Assembly (NCBI GenBank): GCA_948467605.1
Contig: CAOKET010000017.1
Coordinates: 1-35,144 of the forward strand
Length of the DNA: 35,144 nucleotides
DNA from: an uncultured Mycoplasmatota bacterium
GTDB lineage: Bacteria > Bacillota_I > Bacilli_A > RF39 > UBA660
Reading direction: 5' to 3'
Shown here: piece after piece, positions 18,625 to 27,029 of the stretch
Layout: every line of letters starts with the position of its first letter
How positions within the stretch are numbered: position 1 is the first letter of the stretch
Translations under genes and position numbers: made by a program
Notes under the pieces: model-generated
Seen by the model: only the letters and a program-made list of their open reading frames with translations
Database searches by the model: none
What the model was told of the DNA's origin: nothing

Positions 18625-18681
18625 GTGTTTTATAGTACGTAACTTTTATATTTTTTGTACATAATATATTTGGTGATAAGT

Positions 18682-19623
18682 ATGAGAATAAGACTTGGGT
18701 ATGTTGCACTTAGTAAATGTATTGATGAAACTACATCTAGTACTATTACATATACTTCATATATTGCAAGTAATAATGGAGATGAAAAACTAGATAAAGC
18801 AATTAAATCTAATTTATCAGCACTTTCTCTTATTATAGATTATAATATTAAAAATAATATTCACTTCTATAGATTAACATCAAAACTTATTCCACTTGCT
18901 ACTCATAAAGAAGTTAAATTTGATTATTTAAATAAATACAGTGATTTATTTGAGAGTATTGGTGATAAAATTATTGCTAGTAATATGAGAGTTGATACTC
19001 ATCCTGATCAATTTGCTGTTTTAAATAGTACTAAAGTAGATGTTGTTGAAAATACTTTTAGAATACTCGAATATCATTATAATATACTTAGGTTATTAAA
19101 AATAAAACCTACTATAATACTTCATGTTGGAAGTGGTGAGTTTGGTAAAAAAAATAGTATTAGTAGATTTATAAATAATTTTAAGAAATTAAATATTAAT
19201 ATACAAAAATCAATAGTTATTGAAAATGATGATAAAATATATGATGTTTATGATGTACTTGAACTTTGTAATAAAATAAATGTTCCATTTGTATTAGATT
19301 ATCATCATCATATATGTAATGATTCCCATAATATTGATTTAAGCGATTATATTACTAGAATATTTGATACATGGGGAAATAATATACCAAAAATACATTT
19401 TTCTTCTCCTAAAAGTAAATTAAAAAAAGAATTTAGGAGTCATAGTGATTATATAAATGTATTTGATTTTATTAAATTTTTAGAGTTTATTAAACATTAT
19501 AATAGAGATGTAGATATAATGTTAGAAGTTAAGGAAAAAGATGAAGCATTGTTTAGATTAGTTAGACAGTTGAAACTTTATACTGATTATAAATTTATAG
19601 ATGATACAACTATTGAATTGTGA
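18682..19623 (+). CDS. uvsE: UV damage endonuclease UvsE
   Basis: The 313-residue protein matches the UVDE/UvsE family of metal-dependent TIM-barrel endonucleases that nick DNA 5' to UV photoproducts and some abasic sites. Visible motifs are the N-terminal MRIRLGYVALS, HFYRLTSKLIPLATH, RVDTHPDQFAVLNS, TIILHVGSGEFG, IVIENDD and FVLDYHHHICND, in family order and with the expected metal ligands His/Glu/Asp. An upstream in-frame ATG at 18655 would add nine hydrophobic residues; ATG 18682 follows GGTGAT and fits the family's N-terminus. Length is normal. It fits a spore-former, whose DNA must survive UV, and stands alone before its own terminator-less junction with fhs. Confidence 0.85.
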   Translation: MRIRLGYVALSKCIDETTSSTITYTSYIASNNGDEKLDKAIKSNLSALSLIIDYNIKNNIHFYRLTSKLIPLATHKEVKFDYLNKYSDLFESIGDKIIASNMRVDTHPDQFAVLNSTKVDVVENTFRILEYHYNILRLLKIKPTIILHVGSGEFGKKNSISRFINNFKKLNINIQKSIVIENDDKIYDVYDVLELCNKINVPFVLDYHHHICNDSHNIDLSDYITRIFDTWGNNIPKIHFSSPKSKLKKEFRSHSDYINVFDFIKFLEFIKHYNRDVDIMLEVKEKDEALFRLVRQLKLYTDYKFIDDTTIEL

Positions 19624-19642
19624 TAATATTCTTAATATTATA

Positions 19643-19651
19643 TGATACAAT
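19643..19651 (+). promoter_or_regulatory. Extended -10 promoter element of fhs
   Basis: TGATACAAT lies 20 bases before the fhs ATG, giving a very short leader containing GTGGAGATGG. Confidence 0.45.
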
Positions 19652-19670
19652 ATTAGTGGAGATGGTATTT

Positions 19671-21278
19671 ATGAAAGATATAGTTGATGTGGCATCTACT
19701 TTAGGAATTTCTTCTTCCTGTTATGAACTTTATGGTAAATATAAAGCAAAGCTAGATTTATCTTTAATTAATAATAAAAATTCTAATTTAATTTTAGTTA
19801 CTTCTATCAATCCTACTCCTATGGGTGAGGGAAAAACTACTACTGCGATTGGTTTAAATGATGCGTTAGTTAAATTGGGTAAGAAAAGTGTTGTAGTTTT
19901 ACGTGAACCTTCATTAGGACCTGTTTTTGGAATGAAAGGTGGGGCTACTGGTGGTGGTTTGGCAAGTGTTGTACCAAGTGATGATATTAATTTGCATTTT
20001 ACAGGTGATTTTCATGCGATTACATCATGTAACAATTTATTATGTGCAGTAATTGATAATCATTTATTTCAAGGTAATTTACTTAATATAAATCCTGACA
20101 AAATAATATTTCCAAGATGTGTTGATATGAATGATAGGGCACTTAGAAATATAAATATTGGAATAGACTATTTTGAGAGAAAGGATTCTTTTGTTATAAC
20201 TGCTGCTTCTCCTATTATGGCTATCCTTTGTTTAGCAACTGATTTTTTGGATTTGAGAAATAGGTTAGAGAATATGTGTGTTGCATACTCTTATGATAAT
20301 AAACCGATATATATATCAGACTTAGGATGCGTCGGTTCTATGATGGTTTTACTTAAAGATGCGATAAAACCAAATTTGGTTCAAACGCTTGAGGGAAATC
20401 CTGCAATTATACATGGCGGTCCATTTGCTAATATAGCGCATGGTTGTAACTCTGTAATTTCTACTAAAATGGGTATGTCTTTAGCAGATTATGTTGTGAT
20501 AGAAGCAGGTTTTGGTGCAGATTTGGGGGCTCAAAAGTTTTTTGATATTGTATCCAAAAATTCTAATATAAAACCAGCAATGGTTGTTATAAATGTTACA
20601 CTGAAGTCTTTAAAATATAATGGTGGATCGTCTAAGGAAGATGTCAATAATATAAATATAGAAAGTTTGTTGAAAGGTATTGAAAACTTAGATGTACATA
20701 TTGATAATATGAAAAATTATATTGATAATTGTTTAGTATGTCTTAATAAATTTTCTACTGATACTAACGAGGAAATAGATACATTAATTGATTATTGTTG
20801 TAAAAAGAATGTTAAGTTTGCTGTAAATGATTCTTATACTTTAGGAAGTAATGGTGCACTTGGTTTTGCTAAAAATGTAATTGATATGTGTAATAATAAC
20901 GCTCAGGTTAATTATTTATATTCTAATGACTTATCAATAGTAGATAAGATAAACAAAGTATGTACTAATATTTATAGGGCAAGTAATGTAATATATAGTG
21001 ATATTGCAAGAGAAAAAATAAACTTTTTAGAAAGTCTTGGATATTCAGATTTTGATGTTTGTATAGCAAAAACTCAATATTCTTTATCTGATAATCCTAA
21101 ATTAATAGGTAATACGTATGGATATGATATGCATGTTACTGATATTTCGTTAAATAGTGGTGCTAAATTTATAGTTGTTTATATGGGTAATATTATTGCA
21201 ATGCCCGGTCTTGGGAAGGGTTCAAACTATTTAAATATTGATATAGATAATAGTTTTAAAATAAGTAATCTTAGTTAA
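19671..21278 (+). CDS. fhs: Formate-tetrahydrofolate ligase
   Basis: This enzyme joins formate to tetrahydrofolate using ATP, making 10-formyl-THF for purine and fMet-tRNA synthesis. The 535-residue protein has the family's nucleotide loop PTPMGEGKTT (48-57), LREPSLGPVFGMKGGATGGG, INLHFTGDFHAI and, near the end, MPGLGKGSNY. The ATG at 19671 is chosen because it gives the normal MKDIVDVAS start after GGAGATGG; an upstream in-frame start at 19620 would overlap uvsE. The length is slightly under the typical 555-560. No folD or other folate gene is adjacent, so it is likely expressed alone from the -10 at 19643. Confidence 0.9.
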   Translation: MKDIVDVASTLGISSSCYELYGKYKAKLDLSLINNKNSNLILVTSINPTPMGEGKTTTAIGLNDALVKLGKKSVVVLREPSLGPVFGMKGGATGGGLASVVPSDDINLHFTGDFHAITSCNNLLCAVIDNHLFQGNLLNINPDKIIFPRCVDMNDRALRNINIGIDYFERKDSFVITAASPIMAILCLATDFLDLRNRLENMCVAYSYDNKPIYISDLGCVGSMMVLLKDAIKPNLVQTLEGNPAIIHGGPFANIAHGCNSVISTKMGMSLADYVVIEAGFGADLGAQKFFDIVSKNSNIKPAMVVINVTLKSLKYNGGSSKEDVNNINIESLLKGIENLDVHIDNMKNYIDNCLVCLNKFSTDTNEEIDTLIDYCCKKNVKFAVNDSYTLGSNGALGFAKNVIDMCNNNAQVNYLYSNDLSIVDKINKVCTNIYRASNVIYSDIAREKINFLESLGYSDFDVCIAKTQYSLSDNPKLIGNTYGYDMHVTDISLNSGAKFIVVYMGNIIAMPGLGKGSNYLNIDIDNSFKISNLS

Positions 21279-21296
21279 TGATAATAATTATTTAGT

Positions 21297-21322
21297 AAAC
21301 TTGCGGAAATGTAGGTTTTTTA
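21297..21322 (+). terminator. Probable terminator of fhs
   Basis: AAACTTGC (21297-21304) pairs with GTAGGTTT (21311-21318) using G-U pairs, then a T-run. The stem is weak. Confidence 0.45.
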
Positions 21323-21335
21323 AATTTTTATAAAT

Positions 21336-21365
21336 AAAAAACTCGCTTCTTTGAGATGCGAGTTT
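21336..21365 (-). terminator. Intrinsic terminator of the germination operon
   Basis: AAACTCGC (21339-21346) and GCGAGTTT (21358-21365) form a perfect GC-rich 8-bp stem. On the minus strand it is followed by a U-run. Confidence 0.8.
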
Positions 21366-22476
21366 ATGCTTCTTGATTAGGCTCCTTTTTTGTAAATTTC
21401 GCTTTTATTGCAATTATTATCGGTATTCCTAGTAAGAATATAAACATCATATTAGGGAATATTTTTAATAGGAAACTTTGTGCTTGTGTATGATTTTTAA
21501 ATATAAATTCAGATAATATAAGTGCTATTATGCTTATTATTACTATAATAGTAGTTATTATTTTTTTATTATTTATATTAAATGTTACTTTTATGTTTTC
21601 GCATACATAATATAGGCTAAGTGATAGGGTTATAAAGAATGCGAATAACCAAGTTAGAGAAATCATTGATTCTAATCTTTGAAGTGAGTTGAATAATGAT
21701 ATTCTTTTTAATACATGATATTCTGGGTATGCGAATGTCTGTGCTAGATTTATTCCAAATATTCCTGTTATCATAAGCATTACAAGTATTATTGCTAAAC
21801 TAGATAGTGCATACATGATTATGACATGTTTTTTTGTTTTATTATTATTAATTATATTTTTCTTTGGTATTATTGTCAGTAGAAATAATGGCAGTAGATT
21901 ATATGCAATAAAATTGTAACTTCCCTTTAATACAGGTACAATTCCATCTTCCATGAATGGTAATAAATTATTTATTTCTATTTGTGGAACTAGAGAGAAT
22001 ACTATTAGTAAAAATGCCAATATATTTACATAAAACAATATTAGACCTGTTCTTGCAATAGTATTAAATCCTTTATGTATAATATATATTATAGGAATTA
22101 GGAATGCAACTGTAATAGCAAAAGTAGGCGTTGCATTAAGAAACTGTGAATTTACAAAATCTCCTAGATTCCAAAATGTAATAATTGCAAATGTAAATAT
22201 AAACACACACAGTATTGCATTTATTATTTTCCCGAAAAACTTACCAAATATTTTTTCGTTTAATTGTATTATATTTAAATCTGGATTAGAGTCCATTATA
22301 TATAAATATATAAGTAGAGGTATAAATCCAAATATGAATCCTATTAATATACTTAAATATCCATTTTGTTTTCCGTAAAATAATATGTTAGTGTATGATA
22401 TACCAACAGCACTAGTTCTTAATAAATGGTATACAATACTAGAAATACATAAACTTTCGGTTTTTCTATGATTCAT
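21364..22476 (-). CDS. gerAB: Spore germination permease, GerB family
   Basis: The 370-residue integral membrane protein has about ten predicted helices and belongs to the amino-acid-permease-like GerAB family, the nutrient-binding subunit of spore germinant receptors in the spore inner membrane. The start SLCISSIVYHLLRTSAVGIS, the long run of hydrophobic helices and the charged tail (KAKFTKKEP) fit the family, as does the operon context. It overlaps the upstream GerC-type gene by 11 bases. It is the last gene of the operon, before a strong terminator. The symbol is a family label; the germinant cannot be predicted. Confidence 0.8.
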   Translation of the reverse strand: MNHRKTESLCISSIVYHLLRTSAVGISYTNILFYGKQNGYLSILIGFIFGFIPLLIYLYIMDSNPDLNIIQLNEKIFGKFFGKIINAILCVFIFTFAIITFWNLGDFVNSQFLNATPTFAITVAFLIPIIYIIHKGFNTIARTGLILFYVNILAFLLIVFSLVPQIEINNLLPFMEDGIVPVLKGSYNFIAYNLLPLFLLTIIPKKNIINNNKTKKHVIIMYALSSLAIILVMLMITGIFGINLAQTFAYPEYHVLKRISLFNSLQRLESMISLTWLFAFFITLSLSLYYVCENIKVTFNINNKKIITTIIVIISIIALILSEFIFKNHTQAQSFLLKIFPNMMFIFLLGIPIIIAIKAKFTKKEPNQEA

Positions 22477-23662
22477 TTTTCTTATATACCTCCTCTATTG
22501 TTTTATTTGATGTTCCTTTTGTTTTTAAATTTATATCTGTTTTAATCTCATATTCAAGATTTGGAAATGTTTCTTCATCCCAATTGTCTTTTAATTTTTT
22601 CCACTCTTTTGGATATCTTTTGTAATATTTACTACCAAAACCAAACACATCACTTTTGTATTCTTGTACGACTTCTAATGCTTCTTTAATTGTTTTTTTA
22701 AGTTCACTTTCCATTGATTTTTGAACATCTATAATATTTTTTTCATCTGTTAAATCTATTTTACAGTTTGCTTCTGTTATATATCCAGTTGCTTTGACAT
22801 TTATCTTTATTTTTAAGTCCTTTGTTATTTCTGATGAAGTTTTTAATGAGTTTAGATTAGCAACTATATAACTATCTTCTTCTTCACCTTTACATTTAGC
22901 ATGTATTTTTGTTTGTTTAATTTTTGAGTTTATAATATTTATTCCAATTGACTCTCTTTCGGATACAAACCCTAATAATTTATCATTTTTTAGTATTGCC
23001 AAATTAGATAAATTAAGATATGTATCTGGTTCTGATTGTTTAATATTTTTTTGGTCTTCACCTTTTTTTTCATTTCCTTTTATAGTTATACTAGGAAGTA
23101 TTGGGTTAATACCTTGATTAAGATAAGTTTGTATAAAGTCATTATATGATATTTCAACAGCAGAACCTATGAATTTAGCACTTGTTACTAGCATTAGTGA
23201 TACGTTTTGTGATGGGAATGTTTCAAGTGGAGATATTATCTTTAATATGTCCCCTGCTTTTGTGTCTCTTGAGATTAGTATATTAAATTTATTAGGTGAG
23301 TTGGGATCTCTTATTAAGTAATCTAGTATATTTCCAACACCTTTCTTAGCGAGTTCTTCTCCAATTATAATTATGCTTATGTGTTTTAGATATAATTCTT
23401 TTGGAAGTTTTAATTCTATGTTTTTCAATGCTTCAGTCATCGTCTTCCCAGTTCCTTCAAATACAGTTATTTGGGCTTCTCCTTCTTTTGAACTACCTTC
23501 TGTTTTTTGGGCATTTGATATGAGCGCAGTTAATTTATATTTGTCATCTTCCCAGTCAATAGAAATACCAGTTGCTATTGCTATTTCATTTAATTCACTA
23601 TAATTCCAGCAACCTGTTAAAAGTACTGGTAATAATAGTATTATAATTAATCTTTTTTTCAT
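22466..23662 (-). CDS. gerAC: Spore germination lipoprotein, Ger(x)C family
   Basis: The 398-residue protein has a lipoprotein signal (MKKRLIIILLLPVLLTGC, Cys18) followed by the family hallmark WNYSELNEIAIATGISIDW. Three alpha/beta domains follow, ending with the conserved YYKRYPKEWKKLKDNWDE segment. GerC subunits are anchored on the outer side of the spore inner membrane and complete the germinant receptor. The ATG immediately follows the TAG of the GerA gene with no intergenic base, and its ribosome site (GGGTG) lies within the GerA reading frame, implying coupled translation. Confidence 0.9.
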   Translation of the reverse strand: MKKRLIIILLLPVLLTGCWNYSELNEIAIATGISIDWEDDKYKLTALISNAQKTEGSSKEGEAQITVFEGTGKTMTEALKNIELKLPKELYLKHISIIIIGEELAKKGVGNILDYLIRDPNSPNKFNILISRDTKAGDILKIISPLETFPSQNVSLMLVTSAKFIGSAVEISYNDFIQTYLNQGINPILPSITIKGNEKKGEDQKNIKQSEPDTYLNLSNLAILKNDKLLGFVSERESIGINIINSKIKQTKIHAKCKGEEEDSYIVANLNSLKTSSEITKDLKIKINVKATGYITEANCKIDLTDEKNIIDVQKSMESELKKTIKEALEVVQEYKSDVFGFGSKYYKRYPKEWKKLKDNWDEETFPNLEYEIKTDINLKTKGTSNKTIEEVYKKNES

Positions 23663-25123
23663 CTAATCACCCAACCTTGTTCTGTTTTTAGTTAAATAGA
23701 ATGGTCTTTTCTTTAATTTTGAAGTAGGTGCTTTATATAAAGCATCTTTTTGTTCTTTAAGAAAGAATGGACTAAAAGGCGCTAGATAAGGAGTTTCGTA
23801 GTTTTCCATACTTACAAGTTTTATTATTAGAATTAATATTGATACAGTAACACCAATAATTCCTAGGAATGCGGATGTGAATATAAATAAAAGTCTCCAT
23901 AATCTTATCGCATTTATAAAATCTATATCCGAGAATGTTAAACCACTAATTGATGTGATTGATACGATTATTACTACTATTGGTGAAATAATACCAGCAT
24001 TAACTGCTGCCTCACCTAAAACTAATGCTCCAACTACGCTTATTGCCGTTCCCATTACATTAGGTGTTCTAATATCTGTTTCTCTTAATATTTCAAATGC
24101 AGAGAGTAGTAGTAATACTTCTATTAATGTTGGGAATGGCACCGTTTGTCTTTGCACGGATAATGAGATAAGCAAACTATCAGGTACTAATTCTTGATTT
24201 ATAGTAGTAAGTGCAATATATATTGCAGGTGTTAGAAGAGTTACTATAAATGCCGCAATACGTAAAAATCTTGTAAATGTAGTATTTATTGATTTTTGGT
24301 AATAATCTTCAGATGAGTGTATAAAATCAATAAATGTTCCAGGTATTACTAATGTAAATGGACTGTTTTCTACTAAAATTACTATTTTACCATCAAGTAG
24401 GGATCCACAAACTACATCTGGACGCTCTGTACTTACATATTCTGGGAAGGCATCTAATTTACCACTATTTAGAAAATCTCTTATATAACCACTATCTAAT
24501 ACACCATCTATATCTATACTTTCTATTTTTTCTTTTATTTTATTAACTGTTTGACTTTCAGCAATATCTTGTATATATGTTATACATACTTTTGTCTTTG
24601 TTCTTCTTCCAACTAATACTTCATTGAATAAAAGATTAGGGTCTTTAATCCTTTTTCTTATTAATCCAATGTTAACCATATGATTTTCTGTAAAACTGTC
24701 TTTTGGTCCTCTTATTATTGCTTCAGTTGTTGATTCAGTAATACCTCTATCTAGTTTTGTCTTAGTTTCAACGGCTATACATTGATTATTTCCCTCTACA
24801 AGAACACATGTAAAACCAGAAGCCAAATGAAAGAAAAGATCATCATAGTCTTTTAAGATTTTTGTTTTACTATTAAGCAAATTATTTTTAATTATGTCAA
24901 ATAAATTATCAAAACTAATTATTCTTCTTTTCTTTACTGTATCTGTTAGCGATCTCATTAAAAAGTCACTTATCTTATCATCACTACTTACACTTTCTAA
25001 GAAAATACATGCTATATTAGTTTTACCTATTTTTAATTTTCTATCTGCAATATCTGAACTGTTTCCATTCATCTGTCTAATAGTATTTATTATAACATCA
25101 ATATTGTCATCTAAATATTTCAT
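23663..25123 (-). CDS. gerAA: Spore germination protein, GerA family
   Basis: The 486-residue protein is the A subunit of a germinant receptor. It has a soluble N-terminal region (about 1-285) containing ESTTEAIIRGPKDSFTE and RRTKTKVCITYIQDIA, then membrane helices (about 290-440) with RQTVPFPTLIEVLLL and TPNVMGTAISVVGALVLGEA, and a short C-terminal tail; these are diagnostic family segments. The A subunit helps form the ion-release channel of the receptor. GAGGG precedes the ATG. It heads a three-gene minus-strand operon, A-C-B, opposite in direction to the flanking genes. Confidence 0.9.
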   Translation of the reverse strand: MKYLDDNIDVIINTIRQMNGNSSDIADRKLKIGKTNIACIFLESVSSDDKISDFLMRSLTDTVKKRRIISFDNLFDIIKNNLLNSKTKILKDYDDLFFHLASGFTCVLVEGNNQCIAVETKTKLDRGITESTTEAIIRGPKDSFTENHMVNIGLIRKRIKDPNLLFNEVLVGRRTKTKVCITYIQDIAESQTVNKIKEKIESIDIDGVLDSGYIRDFLNSGKLDAFPEYVSTERPDVVCGSLLDGKIVILVENSPFTLVIPGTFIDFIHSSEDYYQKSINTTFTRFLRIAAFIVTLLTPAIYIALTTINQELVPDSLLISLSVQRQTVPFPTLIEVLLLLSAFEILRETDIRTPNVMGTAISVVGALVLGEAAVNAGIISPIVVIIVSITSISGLTFSDIDFINAIRLWRLLFIFTSAFLGIIGVTVSILILIIKLVSMENYETPYLAPFSPFFLKEQKDALYKAPTSKLKKRPFYLTKNRTRLGD

Positions 25124-25228
25124 AATTATCCCTCAAATTTATTATTTCAATTGTTAATAAATTTATACATTATATTTACATTTTGTTGTAAATTGTATTA
25201 TGATTTAATTTTTTTTAAACTTTAAAAG

Positions 25229-25237
25229 TGTTATAAT
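25229..25237 (+). promoter_or_regulatory. Extended -10 promoter element of divIC
   Basis: TGTTATAAT lies 19 bases before the divIC ATG. The -35 region is only a T-tract. Confidence 0.5.
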
Positions 25238-25255
25238 GTTAATATGGGTGATACT

Positions 25256-25546
25256 ATGAAAAAGAGTACAATGAAATATAAAAGAAAAACTTTGATTTTA
25301 TTAGTAATTCTTACTGTTCCAACAGTAGCGCTTTTTTGTAGTTTTAGATCTTCTTATAAACAAGTTAATGAAAAGTTAAAAGAAAAAGAAGCATTAAAAG
25401 TTCAATATCAGGAATTAGTTGATGAACAAGATGCGTTAGAAAAAGAGGTAATTAGATTACAAGATCCTGAGTATATTGCTAGATATGTTAGAGAAAAGTA
25501 CATGTATTCTAAGGAGGGTGAATTAATACTTAGAATTTCAGAGTAA
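25256..25546 (+). CDS. divIC: Septum formation initiator DivIC/FtsB family
   Basis: The 96-residue bitopic protein has a short basic cytoplasmic tail, one membrane helix (LILLVILTVPTVALFCSF, about 12-30), an extracellular coiled coil (VNEKLKEKEALKVQYQELVD onward) and the family's end motif DPEYIARYVREKYMYSKEGE. DivIC forms a complex with FtsL and DivIB/FtsQ at the division septum. ATG 25256 follows GGGTGAT; the in-frame ATG at 25244 overlaps that site and is less likely. Its place upstream of tilS and ftsH matches the Bacillus/Clostridium order. Confidence 0.85.
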   Translation: MKKSTMKYKRKTLILLVILTVPTVALFCSFRSSYKQVNEKLKEKEALKVQYQELVDEQDALEKEVIRLQDPEYIARYVREKYMYSKEGELILRISE

Positions 25547-25565
25547 TAATTATTTTATAAAGAAT

Positions 25566-25605
25566 AAACATCTTAAATCATTAGTATTTAGTTAGATGTT
25601 TTTAT
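25566..25605 (+). terminator. Intrinsic terminator after divIC
   Basis: AAACATCT (25566-25573) pairs with AGATGTTT (25594-25601), loop 20 bases with some internal pairing, then T-rich sequence. Confidence 0.65.
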
Positions 25606-25686
25606 TATTTTAAATATTTGTATATAAATATTATGCGCAATCTTGTAAATAATTATTTTTTGTTTTAAAATTATATTGGTGATAAT

Positions 25687-27012
25687 ATGGATAAAGCATA
25701 TCAGTTTTTAGTTAGAGATTTAGGGCTTTCATATAAAGATACAGTTGTTATTGCTGTATCTGGTGGACCAGATTCTATGTCTCTTTTACATTATATTAAT
25801 AGTTTAAGAAAAGAATTTGATTTAACTATAGTATGTGCACATGTAAATCATAATATTAGAAAAGAAAGTGCTTCTGAAAAAGAATATTTGGAAAATTATT
25901 GTAATTTGAATGGAATTATTTTTGAGTCAATGATTATTGAAGAATATGGCGAAGATAACTTTCATAATGAGGCTCGTAGTAAAAGATATAGATATTTTGA
26001 TTCGATTGTTAAGAAATATAATTCTACGTATTTATTTACTGCTCACCATGCGGATGATTTAATTGAAACTATATTGATGAGAATAGCAAGAGGATCAACT
26101 ATTCATGGATATGCTGGATTTTCTAAAGTAGTTGATATTGGAAGTTATAGAATAGTTAGACCATTTATAGAATATACTAAAGAGGAACTGTTAAATTACT
26201 GTAATAAAAATAAAATAAAGTTTGCTACTGACGCTTCTAATGAAAAAGATGTATATACAAGAAATAGATATAGAAAATATGTTTTACCTTTTTTAAAGAG
26301 TGAAGATCCAAATATACATGAGAAATTTATGAAGTTTAGTAACACATTATTTATGTATGATGATTATATAAATAAACAACTTGAATTAGTAATAGATGAT
26401 GTTTATAAACAAGATACAATAAATGTTGATAAGTTTATGATGCTTGATTATGTACTTCAAAATAAACTTGTCAATCGTGTACTTGAATCAATTTATAATG
26501 ATGATTTGATGCTTATTACGGATGTTCATGTTAATTTAATAATAAACTTAATACGCTCATCTAAACCTAATTCATATATATATTTACCTAATAATGTAAA
26601 GGCAGTTAGAAGTTATGATATTGTATCTTTTGTCTTTGAAGAGGAGGTTCTAAATTCATATGATGTTGAAATACTAGAGCATGTAAATCTTCCTAATGGT
26701 ATGAATATATCTATTGTAGATAAATCTAATGATAGTAGTAATTTTGTATGTAGACTTAGTACAAAAGATGTCGTTTTTCCTCTTCATGTTAGGACTCGTT
26801 TAATTGGTGACAAGATGGAAATTAAGGGGATGATTGGGCGTAAAAAGATAAGTGATATATTCATAGATGAAAAGATTTCTACACATGAAAGAGAGTTATG
26901 GCCAATTGTAGTTGATTCAACTGGTAAGATAGTTTGGCTTCCAGGCCTTAAAAAATCTAAAAATGATAGGTCAAAAGATGAAAAGTATGATATAATACTT
27001 AAGTACTATTAA
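25687..27012 (+). CDS. tilS: tRNA(Ile)-lysidine synthase
   Basis: TilS attaches lysine to cytidine 34 of tRNA-Ile(CAU), switching its identity to read AUA, a codon abundant in this AT-rich genome; the gene is essential in most bacteria. The 441-residue protein has the N-type ATP-pyrophosphatase loop VSGGPDS (24-30), CAHVNHNIR, FTAHHADDLIETILMRIARG, the RPFIEYTKEEL segment and a C-terminal TilS domain (FPLHVRTRLIGDKM to the end). GGTGAT precedes the ATG. ftsH starts 17 bases after the stop, so the two are cotranscribed; the hpt gene that often lies between them in other Firmicutes is absent. Confidence 0.9.
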   Translation: MDKAYQFLVRDLGLSYKDTVVIAVSGGPDSMSLLHYINSLRKEFDLTIVCAHVNHNIRKESASEKEYLENYCNLNGIIFESMIIEEYGEDNFHNEARSKRYRYFDSIVKKYNSTYLFTAHHADDLIETILMRIARGSTIHGYAGFSKVVDIGSYRIVRPFIEYTKEELLNYCNKNKIKFATDASNEKDVYTRNRYRKYVLPFLKSEDPNIHEKFMKFSNTLFMYDDYINKQLELVIDDVYKQDTINVDKFMMLDYVLQNKLVNRVLESIYNDDLMLITDVHVNLIINLIRSSKPNSYIYLPNNVKAVRSYDIVSFVFEEEVLNSYDVEILEHVNLPNGMNISIVDKSNDSSNFVCRLSTKDVVFPLHVRTRLIGDKMEIKGMIGRKKISDIFIDEKISTHERELWPIVVDSTGKIVWLPGLKKSKNDRSKDEKYDIILKYY

Positions 27013-27029
27013 TTAAAAAGGAGGAATTT

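Noticed and set aside
23877..24197. 106-residue frame opposite the GerA gene
   Set aside because: It lies wholly within a confident gene on the other strand and shows no independent signal; likewise the other opposite-strand frames inside ABC, GerC, HD and transporter genes.
25140..25169. Sigma-G-like promoter (TGTATA, 17 bp, AATAATA) ahead of the gerA gene on the minus strand
   Set aside because: The match is attractive for a germination operon, but the start site would fall on the ribosome-binding site, and such AT-rich motifs are expected by chance here.
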